Source of the DNA: Dastarcus helophoroides
Taxonomy: Eukaryota > Arthropoda > Insecta > Coleoptera > Bothrideridae
Reading direction: 5' to 3'
DNA: 64,000 bases
NCBI GenBank assembly: GCA_028583605.1
Contig: CM053327.1
Location: 21,005,629-21,069,628, forward strand
Part shown: positions 23,168-34,039 of the stretch, in pieces
Layout of the letters: the number at the start of each line of letters is the position of its first letter
How positions within the stretch are numbered: position 1 is the stretch's first letter
The notes under the pieces: model-generated
Database searches by the model: none
What the model saw: the letters and a program-made list of their open reading frames with translations, nothing else
What the model was told of the DNA's origin: nothing
Made by a program: the position numbers and the translations under genes

Positions 23168-23371
23168 ATTGAAATACAAATCTTGACCCCTGAAACCAAG
23201 AAAGGTTAAAAAACACAACAAAGGTTGCTCTATCGCCTTTTGATAGCCAAGATATCATCTTCAGAGAGATCTCTGTGAAGATGATAGCTTGTCTACCGAA
23301 AAGCATTAAAGCAACCTTTGTTGTTTTTTAATTTTTCTTGGTTTCAGGGAACAAGATTTATATTTCAAGAT
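23168..23371. repeat. 204-bp near-perfect hairpin of two inverted repeat-U copies
   Basis: The left arm (23168-23269) and right arm (23270-23371) are reverse complements with scattered mismatches and meet at the palindrome AGAGATCTCT (23265-23274). Each arm is a copy of the unit at 21673: CTGAAGATGATA or TGAAGATGATAG, AGCAACCTTTGTTG, CTTGGTTTCAGGG and ACAAGATTT or TCAAGATTT. A transcript across this would fold into long double-stranded RNA. Confidence 0.8.
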
Positions 23372-23680
23372 TCGTCTGCCTTATTATGTTTCTGGAAATA
23401 TCTACTTAAAATTGAGTTTTTTTATCCAAAATTTGACTTTTTCTCAAAATTCTTTAACTTTTCTAAAAGTGGATTGAAATTTTAATCAAAATATAAAAAT
23501 TGTGAGAATAATATTTTTACGAAATTTAGAGAAAAGATTTCTTGTAAATTTCGAGATTGTCAAAATATAAATGAAAATAAAAATTGACAGAAATATTTTT
23601 AGAAACTGTTTTTTCTCCAAATTAGAATTATTTTCAAAATTGCGACTTTTCCCTCAAAATTTTGTACGTGTTAGTGAAAA

Positions 23681-24934
23681 TGCCATGAAATGAATATTGG
23701 CATTCATATTCGCGAATGTGGGAAAACCAACATTCGTTACATGAAGAATTCGTTCCATCCCTATCACAGAGATACGCTCAATGAGCTGGATTCAAACCGC
23801 GACGTCGGCAGTATATTTTTTTTTCAATTAAGTTCCATTTAAATTTTGCAGTGAGCTTGCGCATCCCATCATATGATTTCAAAAATAAATCAGCAGTATA
23901 AAAATGTATATAGGTGTTGCTCTAAATGACGATAAATATAGAAACCAGACTAATGTTAATCATTTTCGTTTGCAAATTTTGAAATTTCAGTTTTTGATAT
24001 TACAATTAATTTGAAAATTAAAAAAAAAACACAGTTATTTCCTAATTCTACGTTTTTACTTCTGTCTTCAGTCCCCATGACTGTCTAATTTCCTATAAAT
24101 TTCGACTGCTCGCAATTGTTTATTTTCTAATGTAAAAAAAAATTATATTTTTGAATGCGCTACAATCGAAAGCAGAATATTTAATTATTTATGTAAAGTG
24201 GTTGGTTTTTTTTTTGTTTTTTTTTTTCAATCAACTGCCTCAAGTCTGTCACTGTTCAATTGTCAATCGGTTTCTGCTTTATTTTCGAGAAAGAAATTTA
24301 CAAAGGTTATGACTTGGTTCGTAAATTTTAGGAGTATATAACTGGGAAACAATTTTCTGACCCGGTATTTTATGTTCGTGGATTGGTGTTGGATTGTGAT
24401 TTAATATATGGTAAACAAATACTTGATATCATTGCGGATATTTTATTTTACCTTCAATTATCTTATAAATGAAACAACTTTTTTTCAGAAAGCTTTTCTT
24501 AATTTGCGTAAAACAATTTATGTATTGTAGGTATCGATAGATCTTTGGTGACCAAGGGAGGGTGGTTTAATTAAAAATTCTCATCATCACTAGGAACTGG
24601 TTTTAAATTCCTAAGGTACCACTAATTTTTTTTCAAAATTCCTGACTATCAATACCAAAAAAAACTTTTTGTTTTACTAGCTACAAAAGCTTATCAACTG
24701 GATGCATGTTGCATGGATGCCATGATTGGAGAACATTCCCTCATAGCTCCCCGATAGAAAATTAAATCTTCACGCAACGAATAACGAGTGCAGTTTTAAG
24801 AACTTGATAATTTTGGTTTCCAAGCAGGAACTTGTAAAGGTCATTTTTATTTAGAAAAACACTGACGACATTGCATCAATTTGCTTTTATCACTGGGCAC
24901 TTCTCCAATATTTACAATAAATGACAGCACTCAC
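23681..24934. other. intron DNA next to exon 1
   Basis: No gene recognised. Around 23765-23815 the minus strand reads GGTTTGAATCC, close to a pol III B box, and may be a SINE remnant. Runs of T occur at 24208-24229. The donor of exon 1 (GTGAGT) ends the segment. Confidence 0.35.
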
Positions 24935-25157
24935 CGGACTTTCGTTTTTCAGACAAAACCAACGACTTGGCCCTTTTAACTCTCAAGGATCTTCTTCTAA
25001 TTGATCTCAAAAACGATTCTGGCATCCGCTGAAATTTAGACGACTCTGTTTGAGGTTTTTTGTCCGGAAGCAACCAATTTTTGACAGCAGCCATAGAAAT
25101 TCCTCGAGATTTTTTTGGAGTTGCCACTGGAAGTGGCTCACTCTTTACATCCAACAT
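24935..25157 (-). CDS. CenG1A: AGAP/Centaurin-gamma-1A, first coding exon
   Basis: The exon encodes 74 residues plus one base. ATG at 25157 is the first start after an in-frame TGA (25194-25196); an upstream GTG in the same frame is not used as the start here. The peptide begins MLDVKSEPLPVATPKK, continues with ISMAAVKNWLLPDKKP, and has a strongly basic stretch FLRSIRRRSLRVKRAKS near residues 49-65. There is no signal peptide or membrane segment. The exon ends AAG TCC G and is followed by a consensus GTGAGT donor. The phase (one base) matches the acceptor before the GTPase-like exon at 3300, and the joint codon is GAT, the Asp seen at this point in AGAP proteins. Assignment to AGAP therefore rests on strand, splice signals, phase and joint residue, not on recognising this N-terminus itself. 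It is a variable, isoform-specific region in the family. The basic patch suggests contact with acidic lipids or a nuclear signal, which is inference. Confidence 0.75.
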
Positions 25158-25460
25158 AATTTTAATTATTAATCCCAAATGAAGAGGCACTAATCAACTA
25201 ACTACTGATAGCATTGAAATATTTAGCATAGCGCGGCGGTAGAAACATTTCGTTCACCTCAGCGACACAACACGACCGTGCGAGAGTTTCGTACGCACTG
25301 ATACGGTAACTCGAGACTGCTTTGAATTCCAGGATATTTCAAAGGACCCATCGACATGAACGCTGCATACTGCAAGCGGTGTACGTACGGATACGGATAC
25401 ACAGCAGTGTGAGGATATCCCTACTCGATATCTGTTCTCGTGGTTTCAAAAGAACACAAC
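25158..25460 (-). promoter_or_regulatory. probable promoter and 5' leader of the AGAP transcript
   Basis: The first 300 bases upstream of the start codon are markedly richer in G, C and CpG than anything around them, with motifs such as GCGCGGCGG, CACGACCGTGCGAGAG and GTACGTACGGATACGGATAC. There is no TATA box at a convincing position. The composition and place fit a promoter of a broadly used gene. The transcription start cannot be fixed by eye. Confidence 0.45.
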
Positions 25461-25680
25461 CGAACTGATTCTAAAGTTTTTATCGTAAAGGAAGTAAGGA
25501 ATTAAATTCCAAAAATTCCCCAAACAGGATATTTACACTTCTTGGTTGCGCATATTTTATTAAATTGTTTTAACAGTATCAATTATGAAAACAAAAAATG
25601 TAGAGCAAAAAATTATGAGCGAAGTTAGGTCATCCGATTTACAAATATTATTTTTTCCTTTAGTAATTACTTTTCTTATT

Positions 25681-25905
25681 GCAGGATTTTCTAACGTGAA
25701 ATCCACTTTGTTCTTATATTTTTTTGTCATCTTTTCATTTAAAAATTTCGAACTTTTCCTTATTATTTTCTTACTGCAGGATTTTTTAACGAGAAATCCA
25801 CTTTGTTCTTATATTTTTGTCACCTTTTCATTTAAAAATTTCGAACTTTTCCTTGTTGCAGAATTTTCTAACGTGAAATCCACTTTGTTCTTATATTTTT
25901 TCTGT
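25681..25905 (+). repeat. tandem repeat, about 2.5 units of 90-100 bp
   Basis: The block GCAGGATTTTCTAACGTGAA, then ATCCACTTTGTTCTTATATT, then TTTAAAAATTTCGAACTTTT occurs three times (third copy partial). An open frame of 107 codons across it is a consequence of unit length and is not called as a gene. It lies about 500 bp upstream of the AGAP first exon. Confidence 0.8.
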
Positions 25906-26516
25906 TAAAAATTTCAAGAGAAAAATATCAACCTTTTTTAGTTTGTAAAAAAAGGGTATAGTAATAACAACTTTTAACTACCATAAATTTTTAAGTTTCA
26001 TACAAAAAGTTGAATATTCGTGTTTTCATCAAAATTCTAGGAACTGCAAGTTTAAACTTGCAGTTCCAATTTCCTTTAATATGATACAATAATCCTTTTT
26101 CTTTCTCTGCGTTTTTCCCAACTATTTTTTGAAAAAATATAAACTTTTAAGTAGATAAGAATGTTGTGCCAGAATATAAAAAAAAATCAAAAATTTGGCA
26201 TAATTTTTTAATTTAAACAATATATATTTTTTCAAGATAGAAGAAGATACGATAAAATTAAACAAGAAAAAGCTTCAAATCTTTAGTTTTACTTTTTCTT
26301 TTAAGACATCAAATCTATTCTTGTAAATTTTAGATTAATTCAAAGTTTGAACTATTTTCTTAAAAGTCGAAGTGAGCTTGAAATTTTTAATCTAGAAAAT
26401 TCAGGAATTTCTTAAAAATATAGAACTTTAATAGTCGAAATTTTAAGTAAAACTTATAAAATAAATTTAAAAAAACTTTTAAAATTTCGAGTTTAATCTC
26501 GAAATGTTGACGATAA
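25906..26516. other. AT-rich DNA with weak minisatellite units
   Basis: AAATTTCGAGTTTAATCTCG-type units appear toward the right edge, immediately before Jockey copy J2. No gene. Confidence 0.5.
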
Positions 26517-28452
26517 TCGCTAATTTACTAAAACGAGGCAAAAGGTGATTTCGATCGTAAAATGCGCCAGAGGCTTATCAACTGTCTTCGAGCGGTTCCA
26601 GGTCCTTTTGGGGATTGGAAAGACGTTAACATCTTCAAATTTTCCACGTTTACTCGATGAAAATAACAATATTGCTACTACTTTTAAGGAAATGGCTGAC
26701 ATGCTAGCGTTAATGTTTACTGAAAACTCCTCTTGATTCTCGAAACGCAGAACCTCCTCTTCTTCCTAAGGTTGGCATTTCGAAGCCTGAAGTTGTTTTC
26801 AGACCACGCACAATCAACAAGATTCTCCTCGAGCTCGACACCTCGAAAGCTTCTGGCCTTGATGGTATCTTCGCTACTGTTCTTAAGAAGTGAGCCCCGG
26901 AATTGACTCGTGCCCAAGCAAATTGTTTAAACTCTCTTACAACAAAGATGTATTCCCTAACATCTGGAAATCTGCTAGGGTGCAGTCTGTCCCTAAAAAG
27001 GAAAAAAGGAATCCGGTTAACAACTATCGCCCTATATCTTTGTTAGCCATTATATCTAAAGTAATGGAAAAGGTTATTAACATCGAGATTCTCAAATATC
27101 TGAAGGAGAATAGAATCATCTCAGACAGGCGATCTATTGGCACATGCTGCTCATATCTGTAACTCAGCTATGAAAAAAGATTGTGAAGCTAGGATTGTGG
27201 CTTGGATATCTGAAAAGCCTTCGACAGATTCTGGCACCGATCTCTTCTCGCCAAATTAACATTTTATGTTCTTCCTTCTGGACTCGGTCATTTGATACCC
27301 AATTTTATCGCTGACAGATCTCTTCAGATCGTCGTCGATGGCATCTCAGAGACATTTTAGATTAATGCAGGGGTGCCTCAGGAGTCTGTCCTGTCTCCTA
27401 CGCTGTTTTTGTTACACATAAATGATCTCCTTGCCTCAACTTCCAATTCTATATACAGCTACGCGGATGATAGTAGATCATCTTTCTTCTCCGACAAACC
27501 ATTATCCGTCGCTGCTTCAGATCGACTAAGGGAACAGCAGAAGATTAATCGGGATCTCGAAATCATTCTGGAATGGGGTAAGGAAAATCCGGTCGACTTC
27601 AACGATTCAAAAACTCAGGCCGCGGTTTCCTCCAAGAAAACATCAAGGGATAATGCAACAAACATACTAATGGACGGTAAAACCCTCCCGATGTGAACTG
27701 TCTATCCTAGGAGTGAATGCGAGCACTAACTTTTCTTGGGACGATCATGTGCGCGCCATTGCCAAATCCGCCTATCAGAAGCTAGGCTTTCTTTTTACGA
27801 GCTAAAAAATAATTCACATCTCATCAGCTATTCACACCATGCAACGCTCAAGCTAGGCCAACACTAGAATACTGTTTTCATGTTTGGAGTTCACCTCACT
27901 TTAGCTCTTTTGGATTCAATTCAAAGAAGAGCGATTCGCCTAATTGATGCCGAGAATTTGACTGATTCTCTCGAAACACTAGAACACAGGCGGATGGTTA
28001 GTGACTTGTCTCTTTTCTACAAGTACTATCTCGGAAGATCTCCGTAGGAACTAATATGATGGATCCCCCCAAGGGCAAGATTCTTGAGGCATACAAGGCA
28101 GTCGAAGACAGCAAATTCCTGTGCAGTCCAGCTTGACACAGTGAGGACTTCTGTCTACGGAGACTCCTTTTTTCTATTGAACTTTCAAACTACGGAACTC
28201 GTTATCGAAACCAATTTTCCCCAAAAATTACAACCTATCCTTGCGAGCACTTCTGTTTACGGAGACTCATTTTTTTCCCTTGAAATCTCTAGCCATGGAA
28301 CTCTACCGAAAAGAATTTTCCCCAAAAATTACAAGCTATACTTGTTTAAGAAGGCGGTTCATGGCCATCTATCCTTGTTTCCGCATCCTACTCGCAGTGC
28401 TTTGAAGGCATAATGGGATTACCCTTTGCAAGGGGATTAAACTTAAAAAAAA
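26517..28452 (+). mobile_element. Jockey-type non-LTR retrotransposon, 5'-truncated copy J2
   Basis: The longest Jockey-type copy here. It starts upstream of the reverse transcriptase (FERFQVLLGIGKTLTSSNFP, then MADMLALMFTENSS) and continues through PEVVFRPRTINKILLELDTS, NNYRPISLLAIISKVMEKVI, GVPQESVLSPTLFLLHINDL, the catalytic YADDS, LREQQKINRDLEIILEWGKE and the C-terminal domain to AVHGHLSLFPHPTRSALKA. It is interrupted by stops and frameshifts and by loss of about 50 codons after DRRS. A 100-bp tandem duplication lies at 28147-28347. It ends in AAAAAAAA near 28450. T/A minisatellite flanks it on both sides. Confidence 0.9.
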
Positions 28453-28754
28453 CCTCGATATTTTCGTTTCAAATATTCAATGCTAAAATCAAAATTTTCC
28501 ATTTGAAACTTAAAATTCTGCTTTAATGTCGAAGTTCTGACTAATCTTGACATCCTTTGGAAAATAGGATTTCACTAAATTTAAACAGGATAACGAAACA
28601 GAAAGAATTGGACACTACGACTTTTGCGTTGGTCATGGTTTGCTTTATTTTCAGGAAATGCCAAAAACTTAACTTTATCTCGAGTAATTTTGCACCAAAT
28701 CAATTGTAATATAACTTTTTGGATAGAAAAGAACTTTTTCTAAAGTTGCTTGTA

Positions 28755-29028
28755 CAGCAGACTTCCTCTAAAGTTGCGCTCACCGGACTGGATCGACCGT
28801 TAAAGTTGCTACTCCCCTACCATCCCTACCATTGTCGAAAAATGTATATGTTGTATTGCTCCTTGTACGGTTGAGTGGGTCATTCAAACGTGGCGCTAAA
28901 ACTCGGAAGTCTAATTCGTCGTTCGAAAATTAGAGAGGGGGAATATCCGCACAACTTTAGCGATCGTATCTTGTCCACTTTAACGAGCGGACAATTTTAA
29001 CGGGCGTAACTTTAGCGGGAGTCGACTG
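28755..29028. mobile_element. pogo-like MITE, 274 bp, TA target duplication
   Basis: The ends CAGCAGACTTCCTCTAAAGT and (other strand) CAGTCGACTCCCGCTAAAGT form terminal inverted repeats. Both ends are flanked by TA (28753-28754, 29029-29030). Variants of CGTTAAAGTT recur inside on both strands, at least six times, as expected for subterminal binding sites. No transposase. The termini resemble those of pogo/Tigger elements. Confidence 0.75.
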
Positions 29029-29030
29029 TA

Positions 29031-30359
29031 ACTCCAAAGGTCGCATTGGAAAACGACCGTCAGTTCCGTTGGTTGGTCTGCGTGTACGTATGTTACAATT
29101 TTGCCCTTCTTGTTTCTATCAATTTTAAATTTCTAAGAATAGGAACCTATTGATTTTGGTCAGAATTGACCAAATTGCTTAATTTTTATTCTCCAAAGTT
29201 GGCCTCGGTCTCAGATGTCCAATTGTTTACTTTAAATTTCGAGAAAGTGTGTTTTCATAAATTTATCTTCAACTTTAATCTTGAAATTTCCAATTTTGCC
29301 CCCAAAGATGTTTAGACCCAAGTTTTCAGATTAAATTTTATTTCTTAATTTTTCTAAATTTACTACTTTGAATTTGACATTTCGACTTTTAGTGGGATAT
29401 TTTAATTCTTTTTTCGCAAATTACATTCGTTTTGGAAATTTCAACCTTTTTTTGTCAAAATTCTAAGATTACACAGGTGCAATAATTATTTTTTCTTTCT
29501 GACAGTTTTATTGTACTTAAAATTACAACATTTCTGGGAAATCTGACGTTTTTCGGAATGTTAATATTAAACTGGAAATTTCGCCTTTTATCTCGAAATT
29601 TCGAGCGCAGACCGAAATTTCTTCAATCTTTTTTTCTTAAAATTTGAATTATCACTGCAAGTTCGGATTATCTTTTTATAAATCAGATCTTATCGGAGGA
29701 GTTTATCACAAAATAGCAAAATCGGCTTTGTTTTAAATATTTCGAAAATATTTTTTTTTTCTCAATTTGCACTTTAGTATCTGAACAAACCCCTTAAACT
29801 AAAGGAATAATTTTGCATGAATTTAATCGAAACTAGGATTAATTACGTGCTTTCGGATAAGTGGGTACTTACTAATTTTATTTGTCTGAAGAAAGGCAGA
29901 AAACTACACATAAATTTACGGTTCTAGAGTTTTAACTTTCACACAGGCATCTTTATCAAAACAGTCTAGAAGGCAACTTTCCCTTCGTAATATTTAACAT
30001 TAGATCGTATCCCCATTTACGGATAGATGAGTAATCGAGAAGTTTATCTAACAATCAACCAATTAATACCTTTCGTTCCATTTAATTTGATTTTTACGAC
30101 GCCTATATTCTTTGGTAAAAAAGTGCTTTGGAGAGAGGGACCTAGATAATCTAATAGAAAAAGGTTAGAATCGTTTGGAATCGATAAATCTATTCATGTC
30201 ACTCGTAATCCGTGGTTACTTCCCAATGACACAGAAAAAGGAAACCTTATTGTCGAAATTAACTCATGTGTAATAGAATAAAATTTATTAGATTATACAT
30301 TAATTTCCGTTTGAGTGAACGTCGCGGTGTATAATAGACAAAAATCGTTAGTATTGGTT
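29031..30359. other. AT-rich DNA, partly minisatellite
   Basis: 29210-29790 contains degenerate AAATTTCGAC-type units. The rest shows no recognisable gene or repeat. Confidence 0.45.
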
Positions 30360-31122
30360 GGCGATAAGATTGTCATTACGTCACAAGTAATATTCGTTTG
30401 AATTAAGATAAAAATCTGTTTCAATTTAGTCACAATAGGAGCACTTTTATACCGCGCTAAGAGAAAGAAAATACAAAACCGAAGTGTAACGAATATTCAC
30501 GACTGACTTCGAGATAATGTTTTAACATTCGGTGGGATAAATATGTAATAAAATGCAGTAGAATTTCATGTGCATTTCTCTTCTTAATAAATATTGTAAG
30601 AAAACACAAAAACGAATTGATAATAGATGTCAGACGTATGTTACAGATTTTCTCTGACCTTTGTCAAATTCAAATTAGACTGCGTTGATCAAATTAGTGT
30701 AAAATTTAGTAACACTAATTCCAGGTAAACGTCCCCAACTTCCTCCATGCTCTGTACTTAATTCCTCATTCAAATACCAATGGGATTATTAGTCCTTGAT
30801 ACATTCAGATGGCTGAAGACACCTGCAATTTAATCCACCTCTTTCTATAATTAACTTATATTAATTCAGTCGGATAGCATAGAGTATCTATGATATCACT
30901 GCAAATTCGTGACGCAATGGCAATTTTACGGTGCGTTTACACTAGACACTTTATTCCGTACATTTCTCTCTGACATAAAGTATATTTTCTCTCTGACGTA
31001 CCCTACCCTGAGAGAAGCTATCTCCTCTCAGCTGTGTAGATAAGTCTCGGAGAGACTCGAAGAGAAATGTTCGTAATAAAGTGTCTAATCTAAACACACC
31101 GTTAGCGCGAAACAACAGCATT
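30360..31122. repeat. interspersed repeat R, copy 1
   Basis: It aligns, with divergence, to 42187-42328 plus 44676-45148. Shared blocks include CACAAGTA, AAAACCGAAGTGTAACGAAT, TTGACTTCGA-like plus ATAATGTTTTA, AACGTCC, TTTCTATAAT, TATTAATTCAGT and GGATAGCAT. No coding capacity. The identity of the repeat is unknown. It is interrupted by the MITE at 30929. Confidence 0.75.
30929..31101. mobile_element. 173-bp MITE with TTA target duplication
   Basis: Terminal inverted repeats of 41 bases have 5 mismatches, starting CGGTGYGTTTA and containing AGACACTTTATT. They are flanked by TTA at both ends (30926-30928, 31102-31104). Repeat R copy 2 lacks this insert at the matching place, which gives a paralogous empty site. 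A TTA duplication points to the PIF/Harbinger superfamily. Confidence 0.85.
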
Positions 31123-33064
31123 TAAAATTCAAAACAAGTTGTGCTATTTTTCGCGATATTTTGAAGATTGGAACAAACGAATTAATAAGACTAAATTGTA
31201 ACACATTTTTTCATATTCTGTAAATGTAAATGAACTACCTAAATGTTAAATTAAAATTAGTATACACGCAGAAAAATTGTACCTAATATTAGGAGCTCAT
31301 TTCAAAAAGCTTTAACTTTGTATTGTTAGTAGCTTTATCCAGATGTAGCGTTCGTTACAATTTACCAATGAATATGTCAATATTGAACAAACTCTATTCT
31401 ATTCGTTAGTGACAGGTCACGTAAGATCGGCAGCTGATGAAATCAAGGTGGGTGTAAAACAGTGGCAACCCTTTGACATTAGATTATAATTTACCCCAAT
31501 TACCATACGTACTAGCACGTGGTTTAGTGACCCGTCCATGCATAGGGAGAAGTATATAGATCACATCTCTGGCAACTGGCTATTAGCTAATGCACTCTGA
31601 CATCTGGACAATCGCTGCACTGACGCGTATTTTCAGTTAATTATACAGGGCAGGACGGAAGGGATATACACCTAGTAATATAGAGTAAAATTTATCTTTG
31701 AGATGTAATGCACTGGTGGTAATGTTAATAAATTATTTGTGACAATAAATCCTCATAATTCATCTAGTTTGCTGAGAATGAAATCTGCATCTAGCACATT
31801 TTTCAATATCTTTCACTCAAAATTTCGTTCTTTTCTCAAATTCGGAGTTGAAACTAATTTTTTAATCACTTCCCAAGCGAATCGGCAATTACGAACGTTC
31901 TTATTTTTAGTAGTTTATTTAAATTATAAACTAAAATTATTAAATCCGAGAATAATAGTTCTTTTTCTAGATCGTCAGCAAACGCTAGTACGCACTGTTT
32001 TAAAAAATACAGAATTATTTATGTCGTAAATGTTATCTACATCTAATAAGTATTTTAATTTAAGAATATGTAGTTTCATTCATAAAGGAGGACTTAATGA
32101 ATACTTCTTGTTCATTACTTATTAAAATACATAATTATGTAGGTGCAATTACGTACAAATAAATTATCAGTATACCTATTATACGTATGAAAAGCAAAGG
32201 TGGTTTATAAATGTATTTACAAAACAATGTCACCACGGGAATTATTTAAAACAAAGTTATGTAAATAAATTAAATGCATAATTGAATAAACAACCCAAAA
32301 CTACTATAAATGTATAATGCAAACGTCTGGGCTCTTGGTTCGCCTACTATGTCACATACTGGAAAGAGAGATGCTCCTCGACATACCAGTAAAAGTGTAC
32401 CTTGGTCTCTTCAGTTTCGGCATTTCCCATTACGCCGAATGTAACGTAATTTTTTAAACTCCACTTTCACACGAACATACCATCCCTTCGAACTCTTACC
32501 TGCAACAAAATCATCATAATTAACAATCGGAAGAAGTGCTCATATTTTTTTAATCAGTAGCATATTGCTGTCACATAAATTATAACCTATTTTGAATTTT
32601 TGGAAGTTTTTTAAATTAGTGTCAATTTGTATATTTTTTCTTCTGAATCTTCAATATACGGGCATTCGTATTTTTTGAAATGGTTCAACGATTATTACAT
32701 ACAATTAATTCATTTAGAATGAAGCACTAAAGCAGTTATTTTACAAATAAAAATTGTCGACTACTGAATAATTTGGTTACGGTCCTGAATACGATATTCA
32801 AACGGGTAAGAGTTCATGCAAATCAAATTTGTTTTCGGTATCTGCCGGACTGTAAAAGTCATGAATTGTAGGACGCATGTTAGTACGTGGTACAACGGGG
32901 GTTGTTTCTATAAACACATGAATCTGTTTATCTCGCGATTAGAGCTAAGCAATAGTATTAAACATGTCCATTTAATGTCCCTTCCTTTATTATAACTTTA
33001 TTCGTAACAATTTAAAAAACACTAGGTGGGGTCTAAGTGTACACACGCTAAAATTAGGTATCAT
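31123..33064. other. anonymous DNA
   Basis: No gene recognised. A 96-codon open frame (31739-32029, plus) has no family features. Confidence 0.4.
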
Positions 33065-33140
33065 CTATACTGGGTGTTCCTACAAAAGTATGGCACATAA
33101 ATGTGATTTTTTTTAAGTAACACCCTGTTATTTTTGATAG
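33065..33140. mobile_element. small MITE fragment
   Basis: CTGGGTGTTCCTACAAAAGT at the left and AACACCCTGTTATTTTTG at the right form short imperfect inverted ends of the ACAGGGTGTTC type. Confidence 0.4.
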
Positions 33141-33373
33141 TAAAGGCAACCCTCTCTTTGTGAAATGTCTTCAATTCTAATTTATTTTGCTAAAATATAC
33201 TGCCTTCCCAAAGTATAAATTTCTTTTTCAAAATGTTTTCCTCGTTTTCAGTATATCATTATACTTCATCAATTCGTAGATATTTTAGGTTGCTTAAAAC
33301 TCGAAATTTATGTAATCTCGTCTTTAATGTAAAAATATTTATTAAAATTTTCAAATCTATAGTTGATACTCGT

Positions 33374-33472
33374 CGGCGTTTCATCGCCATCTATCCTTGT
33401 TTCTGCATCCTACTCGCGGTGTCTGAAGGCATAATTGGGTTGACCTTTGCGAGTAAATTGAACTTAAAAAAA
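33374..33472 (+). mobile_element. Jockey-type 3'-end fragment J4
   Basis: It matches the last 100 bases of copies J1-J3: TCATCGCCATCTATCCTTGT, GCATCCTACTCGCGGTG, AAGGCATAATTGGGTT, GCGAGTAAATTGAACTTAAA and an A-run. Confidence 0.85.
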
Positions 33473-33474
33473 GA

Positions 33475-34035
33475 GATTGAATTTCTATAAAAATTTAAAT
33501 TTGAAATTAAATATAATTTTATATAAAATTGCGTTAATAAAAGTTACAAGTTTATGAGCTAAACTTCAAATTTCAAGATAAAAGTCTAACAACAACAAAA
33601 CAAGGAATCAACATTTTGTTAAAATTGAAATTTTTAAAAATAAGTATATCACTCAATTTACTAAATAAAATCAAAGTTTGGATAAAATAATTTAATTAAT
33701 AAAATTATTCTCAAAATGTTTACTTTTTTAAAATTTCAGTGTTTTGTAATTTGAAACTGGACATTTTGGGAATTGTAATTTAAATTTAAAGATTTTCTTC
33801 GGTATGTTGACTATTCTCTCAACACTTCGCGCTTTTTTTTGTTGTTTTATTATTATTTTTATTTTATTATTATTTTTTTTTGGACTTCTTGGTATAGGAT
33901 GGTAATTATTTATTTATAATTAAATAATTTATTTAAATAACATTGTACATAACAATAAAATTTTAAATTTAAAAGACACATTAAAACCTAACATCTAACT
34001 TACAAATAATCTGTTTAAAAGTATGATTAAAACGC
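33475..34035 (+). repeat. T/A minisatellite-like array
   Basis: Degenerate AT units lie between Jockey fragment J4 and an RTE fragment. The block at 33775-33830 (GTAATTTAAATTTA, then TATGTTGACTATTCTCTCAA) recurs at 35331-35400. Confidence 0.65.
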
Positions 34036-34039
34036 TATG

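Larger units (their letters stand above)
20280..23680 (+). repeat. largest T-rich minisatellite-like array
   Basis: About 3.4 kb is dominated by degenerate units such as CTCGAAATTT, TTCTCAAAATTTCGACTTTT and runs of T on the plus strand. It contains three copies of a separate stem-loop repeat (21673, and two in inverted orientation around 23270) and one G-run. Open frames of 101-106 codons at 22104-22424 are composition artefacts. Confidence 0.75.
3301..24934 (-). other. 21.6-kb intron of the AGAP gene
   Basis: The interval runs from the GTGAGT donor after exon 1 to the TTTCAG acceptor before exon 2. It is filled with transposon relics on both strands and T-rich arrays. The plus-strand T-runs lie antisense to the gene, so the pre-mRNA would be A-rich there. 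A long first coding intron full of repeats is common in regulatory-type insect genes. Confidence 0.75.

Noticed and set aside
20280..23680. CRISPR-like array
   Set aside because: The units are short, degenerate and without spacers of constant length, and the DNA is animal nuclear sequence.
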